Source: Longimicrobium sp. (GTDB taxonomy: Bacteria > Gemmatimonadota > Gemmatimonadetes > Longimicrobiales > Longimicrobiaceae). From it: a stretch of DNA of 8,107 nt. Location of the stretch: the NCBI GenBank assembly GCA_030446945.1, contig JAUJMI010000153.1, positions 1 through 8,107 of the forward strand, in the 5' to 3' direction. Below, one piece after another: positions 4,953 through 8,107 of this stretch (positions are counted from its first letter, which is position 1; each line of letters starts with the position of its first letter). Made by a program: the position numbers and the translations under genes. The notes beneath the pieces were generated by a model. That model did not search any database. It was given only the letters and a program-made list of their open reading frames with translations, and had not been told where the DNA came from.

Positions 4953-6238
4953 GTGCGCACCCTCGCCACGACGCTGATCTCCACCTTGACGTCGTGCAGC
5001 GCGGCGCCGAGCGTGGTTCGCGACGGGTACGGCGGGCGGAAGGCTTCGCGGTAGAGCGTGTTGAACTCGCCCCAGTCGCCGATGTCGTCCAGGTACGCGG
5101 CGACGGAGACGACGTCGTCCATGGTGGCGCCCGCGGCGGCCAGCACGAGACGCACGTTCTCCAGCACCGCGCGCGTCTGCCCGGCCAGCGTCTCGCCCTG
5201 GAGCTCGCCCGTGACCAGATCGCGCGGCACCTGGCCGGAGACGAAGATCATGTCGCCCGCGCGCACCGCCCGCGAGTAGGCGCGCACCGGCGCGGGGACG
5301 CCTGGCACGCTCACCGGCTCCCACGCGCGCCCCGCCGCGGCCGTGCCGGTGGGGATCTCCAGCGTCCCCTCGGAGACCAGCACCGCCGAGCCGCCCACGC
5401 GCGCCCGCGTCACGATGCCGTTGTGCACGTCCGCCTCCAGGTAGATCGTGCTGGGGCGGCCCATCTCCATGCCCTGCTCGACCGTCCAGCGCAGGGTGCC
5501 CTGCTGGGCGTCGCGCGCCAGGTACCCGGCCAGCGCGGCGGCCGCGGCGCCGGTGGCGGGGTCCTCGGGGATCCCCATCGCCGGCGCGAACATCCGCACC
5601 CGCACCGTGCCCCCCGGCGCGGCGGGAACGACGGGGTAGACGCCCGGCGCATCGGTGCGGGCCAGCACGCGCTCCCACGCGGCCAGGTCCAGCCGCGCGC
5701 GACCGAGGGCGGCCACGTCGCGCAGCGGGATCACGGTGAAGCCCACTCCGGCCGACGCCACCGCCGGCTCCCAACCGTTCGACAGGTCGGCGGGGTCGAG
5801 GCCGAGCACGGCGGCGAGCTCCTCGCGGGGGGGCGCCGGCCCCACGACCGGAGGCTGAGCCGCGGTGAGCTGCGCGAATTTCGGCTTGCCGCCGCGCACC
5901 CACACGCGCACGGGCACCGCCCCGACGCCCTCCTCCAGCACCACCTCGGTTTCACCCTCCTCCGCCGGCACCTCGCCCAGCGCGATGAGGAGGAGCGCGG
6001 TGCCCACCGTGGGGTGCCCCGCGAAGGGAAGCTCCGCGCCCGGCGTGAAGATCCTCACGCGCCGCGTGCCGCCCGCCTCCGGAGGAAGCACGAAGACCGT
6101 CTCCGACAGGTTCAGCTCGCGCGCGATCGCCTGCATCTGCGCATCGGAGATCCCGCGCGCATCGGTGACGACGGCCAGTGGGTTGCCGCCGAAAAGGCGG
6201 TCGGTGAACACGTCCAGGGTGTGGTAGCGGTAGCGCAT
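4949..6238 (-). CDS. PhzF-family isomerase fused to a RidA-family deaminase domain
   Basis: One 429-residue reading frame with two enzyme domains. Residues 1-296 are a PhzF-family isomerase: GGNPLAVV (17-24), LNLSETVFV with E46 at the PhzF catalytic glutamate position, ELPFAGHPTVGTA (69-81), and EDPATGAAAAAL (225-236) at the site of the conserved aspartate. Residues 318-429 are a RidA/YjgF domain: MIFVSGQVPRD (330-340), QTRAVLENV (354-362), PSRTTL with R407, and KVEISVVA with E420. R407 and E420 match the Arg and Glu needed for enamine/imine deamination in RidA. A short Pro/Ala/Val linker joins them. PhzF itself isomerises an amino-cyclohexadiene in phenazine synthesis, but no phenazine genes are here and the substrate is unknown. 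The ATG at 6238 is chosen because MRYRYHTLDVF is the usual PhzF N-terminus. There is no clear Shine-Dalgarno sequence. The upstream in-frame extension to 6547 is low-complexity and unlike protein. Confidence 0.93.
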   Translation of the reverse strand: MRYRYHTLDVFTDRLFGGNPLAVVTDARGISDAQMQAIARELNLSETVFVLPPEAGGTRRVRIFTPGAELPFAGHPTVGTALLLIALGEVPAEEGETEVVLEEGVGAVPVRVWVRGGKPKFAQLTAAQPPVVGPAPPREELAAVLGLDPADLSNGWEPAVASAGVGFTVIPLRDVAALGRARLDLAAWERVLARTDAPGVYPVVPAAPGGTVRVRMFAPAMGIPEDPATGAAAAALAGYLARDAQQGTLRWTVEQGMEMGRPSTIYLEADVHNGIVTRARVGGSAVLVSEGTLEIPTGTAAAGRAWEPVSVPGVPAPVRAYSRAVRAGDMIFVSGQVPRDLVTGELQGETLAGQTRAVLENVRLVLAAAGATMDDVVSVAAYLDDIGDWGEFNTLYREAFRPPYPSRTTLGAALHDVKVEISVVARVRT

Positions 6239-6546
6239 CGGCGCGGTTGGGTACGGGTTCGGGTGGCTTCCCGGCGGACAGTATGGTGCGTCACGCACGC
6301 GCCGTCCATCGTGCAGGATCCGAACTGCCGCCTCACACAGAGACACCGAGGGGCGACAAGAAACAGCAGAAGGGGGTTCTCTGCGGCTTGTAGTTCCCTT
6401 CGTGTTCTCTTGTGCGATGGTTTTTCTGTTCTCCGGCTGTTGTCGCCGGACGGCATCGGAGCGCGTGAGTCCGCGCAGGCGGAGTTTGTGCTGTTGCTGC
6501 CGCGAGCTCACTCGCCCGGCATCTGGCGCAACCGGCCGCTTTCGCA
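6239..6546. other. Divergent intergenic region, no gene
   Basis: This separates the leftward phzF-ridA gene from the rightward metK transcription unit. The middle (about 6335-6500) is less GC-rich than its surroundings and holds short hairpins (TCCGGC 6432-6437 with GCCGGA 6445-6450; TCCGC 6470-6474 with GCGGA 6479-6483) plus a CTCACACAGAGACACCGAGG stretch. It reads like interspersed intergenic filler rather than coding DNA. Candidate promoters for both flanking genes lie at its edges. Confidence 0.5.
6280..6308 (-). promoter_or_regulatory. Candidate promoter of the phzF-ridA operon with a palindrome in its spacer
   Basis: On the minus strand TGGACG (6308-6303) and CATACT (6285-6280) are 17 bp apart, each matching four of six consensus bases. 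Transcription would start near 6273, about 35 bases before the ATG. The spacer contains GTGCGTCACGCAC (6286-6298, plus-strand reading), a perfect 6+1+6 inverted repeat that could be an operator. Confidence 0.4.
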
Positions 6547-6552
6547 TATACT
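6524..6552 (+). promoter_or_regulatory. Predicted promoter of the metK leader
   Basis: TATACT (6547-6552) is a good -10. The -35 region 17 bp upstream (TGGCGC, 6524-6529) is a poor match. Transcription would begin near 6559, about 13 bases before the SAM-II aptamer. Confidence 0.5.
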
Positions 6553-6571
6553 GCGCGCCGTGCGACGTGCA

Positions 6572-6620
6572 CCCCGGCGATTTGTAGCGATTGCATCCGG
6601 GTCAACAACTGCTAAACCGC
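6572..6620 (+). ncRNA. SAM-II (SAM_alpha) riboswitch aptamer
   Basis: A pseudoknot RNA that binds S-adenosylmethionine and lowers expression of SAM-synthesis genes. P1 is CCCGG (6573-6577) with CCGGG (6597-6601). The 19-base loop CGATTTGTAGCGATTGCAT (6578-6596) carries the conserved GATTTG and TTGCA of the class. The downstream strand TCAACAACTGCTAAAC (6602-6617) carries the conserved AACA and GCTAAA. TAGC (6585-6588) can pair with GCTA (6611-6614) to close the pseudoknot. Loop length and order of motifs match my memory of the family, and the gene controlled is SAM synthetase. In many known examples the aptamer lies close to the ribosome site. Here it is over 200 bases upstream of metK, with a terminator-like hairpin next to it. 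Confidence 0.9.
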
Positions 6621-6622
6621 GT

Positions 6623-6662
6623 GGGAGGGGTCCCGTGCGAAATCGCCGCGGGATCCCTCTTT
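6623..6662 (+). terminator. Terminator-like hairpin, probable SAM-II expression platform
   Basis: GGGAGGGGTCCCG (6623-6635) pairs along 13 positions, three of them G-U, with CGGGATCCCTCTT (6649-6661). The apical loop holds a small GCG/CGC stem. CTCTTTCC follows, a weak U-tract. It starts three bases after the aptamer. CCCG (6632-6635) is also complementary to CGGG (6598-6601) in the 3' strand of P1. SAM binding would lock P1 and free the terminator, while without SAM the alternative pairing could weaken it. The mechanism is inferred. Confidence 0.55.
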
Positions 6663-6772
6663 CCGTAGCTGACAACCCGAATCCGGTCCCCCGACCAAGG
6701 GGGGATGGGACGCGCGCTTTGAGGACAGCTTGGCGGGCGCGCCCCGAAGTCACGGAGATCCGCCTAAAGCGT

Positions 6773-6812
6773 CGGCGCGGCCCCACCGCACATCGGCAGT
6801 GGGGCCGCGCCG
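6773..6812 (+). promoter_or_regulatory. Perfect 14-bp hairpin in the metK 5' UTR
   Basis: CGGCGCGGCCCCAC (6773-6786) is exactly complementary to GTGGGGCCGCGCCG (6799-6812) around a 12-base loop. It ends 17 bases before the AGGAG ribosome site. There is no T-tract, so it is not a classical terminator. It could stabilise the message, pause polymerase or bind a protein. Confidence 0.6.
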
Positions 6813-6829
6813 GCTATCCAGGCCCATCC

Positions 6830-6834
6830 AGGAG
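6830..6834 (+). promoter_or_regulatory. Ribosome binding site of metK
   Basis: AGGAG lies nine bases before the ATG at 6844 and decides this start over in-frame upstream codons. Confidence 0.75.
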
Positions 6835-6843
6835 CCAACCGCA

Positions 6844-7992
6844 ATGAGCACGCTGATCGACCCGGCCCGCATCGCCGAAGAAACGGGCCTGACGTACACC
6901 TTCAGCTCGGAATCCGTATCCGAGGGCCACCCGGATAAGGTCTGCGACACCATCGCGGACAGCATCCTGGACGCTTACCTCGCGCAGGACCCCAACGCCC
7001 GCGTGGCCTGCGAGGTGCTGGTGAAAGCCAACCACGTGGTGCTGGCCGGCGAGATCACCTCCACCGCGCTGGTGGACCACGAGGCGCAGGTGCGCGAGGC
7101 CGTGCGCGCCATCGGCTACACCGACGCCGACCAGCTCTTCCACGCCGACACGCTGGAGATCCGCTCGCTCCTCTCCGAGCAGGCGCCGGAGATAGCGCAG
7201 GGCGTCAACGCCGTCACCAGCCAGTCCGGCGACCAGGGTGCGGGCGACCAGGGGATCATGTTCGGCTACGCGACCGACGAGACGCCGGAGCTGATGCCCC
7301 TCCCCATCCTCCTGGCGCACCGCCTTTCGCACACGCTGGCCGGACTGCGGAAGGCCGGCGCGGCGCCGTGGCTGCGTCCCGACGCCAAGACGCAGGTGTC
7401 GGTGCTCTACGGCGCGGACGGCCCGCAGGCGGTCACCGACGTCCTCGTCTCCACGCAGCACTCGGCGGAGGTGGCGCAGGAGGAGATCCGCCACTTCATC
7501 GCGCAGACGCTGGTGCCTCGGGCGCTGGCGGGATGGTACCGCGACGACCTGCGGTTGATGGTGAACCCCACCGGCAGCTTCGTGCAGGGCGGCCCCTCGG
7601 CCGACGCGGGCGTTACCGGCCGCAAGATCATCGTGGACTCATACGGCGGGATGGGGCGCCACGGCGGCGGCGCGTTCAGCGGCAAGGACCCCAGCAAGGT
7701 GGACCGCTCGGGCGCCTACTTCTGCCGCTACGTCGCGCGCCAGGTGGTGAAGGAAGGGCTGGCCCGGCGCGCCGAGGTGCAGGTGGCGTACGCCATCGGC
7801 ATGGCGGAGCCGGTCTCTGTCAAAGTGGATACCTTTGGCACCGGCGACCCGGCGCGCGCGGCCGCCTTCGTGCGCACCTTCGACTTCCGCCCGCGAGCCG
7901 TGATCGAGCGGCTGGACCTGCTGCGCCCCATCTACCGCGGCACCACCAACTACGGCCACTTCGGCAAGCCGGGGCTCCCCTGGGAGGCGTGA
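6844..7992 (+). CDS. metK: S-adenosylmethionine synthetase (methionine adenosyltransferase)
   Basis: Makes S-adenosylmethionine from methionine and ATP, releasing phosphate and diphosphate, in the cytosol as a tetramer. The 382 residues are a normal length. Signatures are all present: SESVSEGHPDKVCD (22-35) with the ATP-site H29, P30 and D31; GAGDQGIMFGYA (132-143), the MetK family signature; and GGGAFSGKDPSKVDR (274-288), the phosphate-binding glycine-rich segment with K281, K285 and D287. The C-terminus YRGTTNYGHFGKPGLPWE is typical. It has a proper Shine-Dalgarno site and is followed by a strong intrinsic terminator, so it is probably monocistronic. Its leader holds a SAM-II riboswitch, giving feedback by the product. 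Codon use looks like the neighbouring genes. Confidence 0.98.
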   Translation: MSTLIDPARIAEETGLTYTFSSESVSEGHPDKVCDTIADSILDAYLAQDPNARVACEVLVKANHVVLAGEITSTALVDHEAQVREAVRAIGYTDADQLFHADTLEIRSLLSEQAPEIAQGVNAVTSQSGDQGAGDQGIMFGYATDETPELMPLPILLAHRLSHTLAGLRKAGAAPWLRPDAKTQVSVLYGADGPQAVTDVLVSTQHSAEVAQEEIRHFIAQTLVPRALAGWYRDDLRLMVNPTGSFVQGGPSADAGVTGRKIIVDSYGGMGRHGGGAFSGKDPSKVDRSGAYFCRYVARQVVKEGLARRAEVQVAYAIGMAEPVSVKVDTFGTGDPARAAAFVRTFDFRPRAVIERLDLLRPIYRGTTNYGHFGKPGLPWEA

Positions 7993-8018
7993 TCGGGTAG
8001 CCGTGGGACGCGCACCGG

Positions 8019-8060
8019 GAACGGCGGGGACTTCGCTCGAAGTCCCCGCCGTTCTTTTTT
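8019..8060 (+). terminator. Strong intrinsic terminator after metK
   Basis: GAACGGCGGGGACTT (8019-8033) pairs perfectly over 15 bp with AAGTCCCCGCCGTTC (8040-8054) around CGCTCG, followed directly by six T (8055-8060). It starts 27 bases after the metK stop. The remaining 47 bases of the window show nothing further. Confidence 0.96.
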
Positions 8061-8107
8061 GCTCCCGGGTGCCGCGTGGGTGCGGGCACACATCCACACT
8101 CCCGCGT

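Noticed and set aside
4953..5903. The membrane-protein frame stays open upstream, giving a 714-codon frame
   Set aside because: The translated upstream part is Arg/Gly/Ala-rich noise in another frame of the phzF-ridA gene. The signal-peptide-like start at GTG 4952 and the GTGA overlap define the real gene.
6470..6483. TCCGC/GCGGA hairpin as a terminator or attachment site
   Set aside because: Only five pairs and no T-tract. No integrase or target-site duplication is visible.
6524..6545. TGGCGC followed by a GC-rich spacer as a sigma-54 promoter
   Set aside because: The -12 GC/TTGC element is missing at the required spacing, and TATACT fits a housekeeping -10.
6239..6547. N-terminal extension of the PhzF-RidA frame to 6547
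   Set aside because: The added residues are low-complexity and unlike PhzF, which begins with the MRYRYHTLDVF segment at 6238. A promoter candidate and palindrome lie in that stretch.
6687..6705. Short hairpin TCCCCC with GGGGGA in the metK leader
   Set aside because: A six-pair G/C homopolymer stem arises easily by chance and has no T-tract or conserved features.
6661..6710. Words resembling ydaO (c-di-AMP) or cobalamin riboswitches (AGCTGAC, CCCGAATCCGG)
   Set aside because: The conserved pieces are in the wrong order and the rest of either consensus is absent. The SAM-II aptamer just upstream explains the leader.
4994..6847. Long 617-codon plus-strand open frame
   Set aside because: It is His/Arg/Gly-rich antisense of the phzF-ridA gene and of non-coding leader DNA, typical of the complementary frame in high-GC genes.

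Overview
This window comes from a high-GC bacterium. Nothing in it is a taxonomic marker. The GC-rich coding style, the palindrome-laden intergenic DNA and the gene set make me lean towards Gemmatimonadota (Longimicrobium-like), but that is only an impression. Seven complete protein genes and perhaps one gene fragment are present. No rRNA, tRNA, CRISPR array or insertion sequence is visible.

Layout. Positions 1-162 may hold the 3' end of a rightward gene. Positions 163-471 carry no gene but four palindromic units in a row. The longest is an 18-bp perfect inverted repeat enclosing a second hairpin. Then, leftward, comes a TerC/Alx-family membrane protein (472-1545) preceded by a recognisable yybP-ykoY (manganese) riboswitch (1642-1765) and a good promoter. 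Next is a leftward pair with a GTGA stop/start overlap: a YciA-like acyl-CoA thioesterase (2525-3034) followed by an HD-domain hydrolase (1911-2528), whose last codons run through a 7-bp tandem repeat. Divergent from these is a toxin-antitoxin pair, vapB-like (3187-3453) and vapC-like PIN (3450-3908), with paired operator-like repeats at its promoter. The vapC 3' end is overlapped antisense by about 150 bp of a leftward polytopic membrane-protein gene (3759-4952). That gene is coupled by another GTGA overlap to a leftward gene (4949-6238) encoding a PhzF-family isomerase fused to a RidA-family deaminase. On the right, a long leader containing a SAM-II riboswitch, a terminator-like hairpin and a second perfect 14-bp hairpin leads into metK (6844-7992), which ends at a strong intrinsic terminator.

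How it works together. Two genes appear controlled by metabolite- or ion-sensing RNAs that match their products: Mn2+ for the TerC exporter, and S-adenosylmethionine for SAM synthetase. The most novel-looking protein is the PhzF-RidA fusion with its coupled membrane partner. The most noteworthy RNA is the SAM-II element, a class reported mainly from Proteobacteria, far upstream of metK with an apparent transcription-termination platform.
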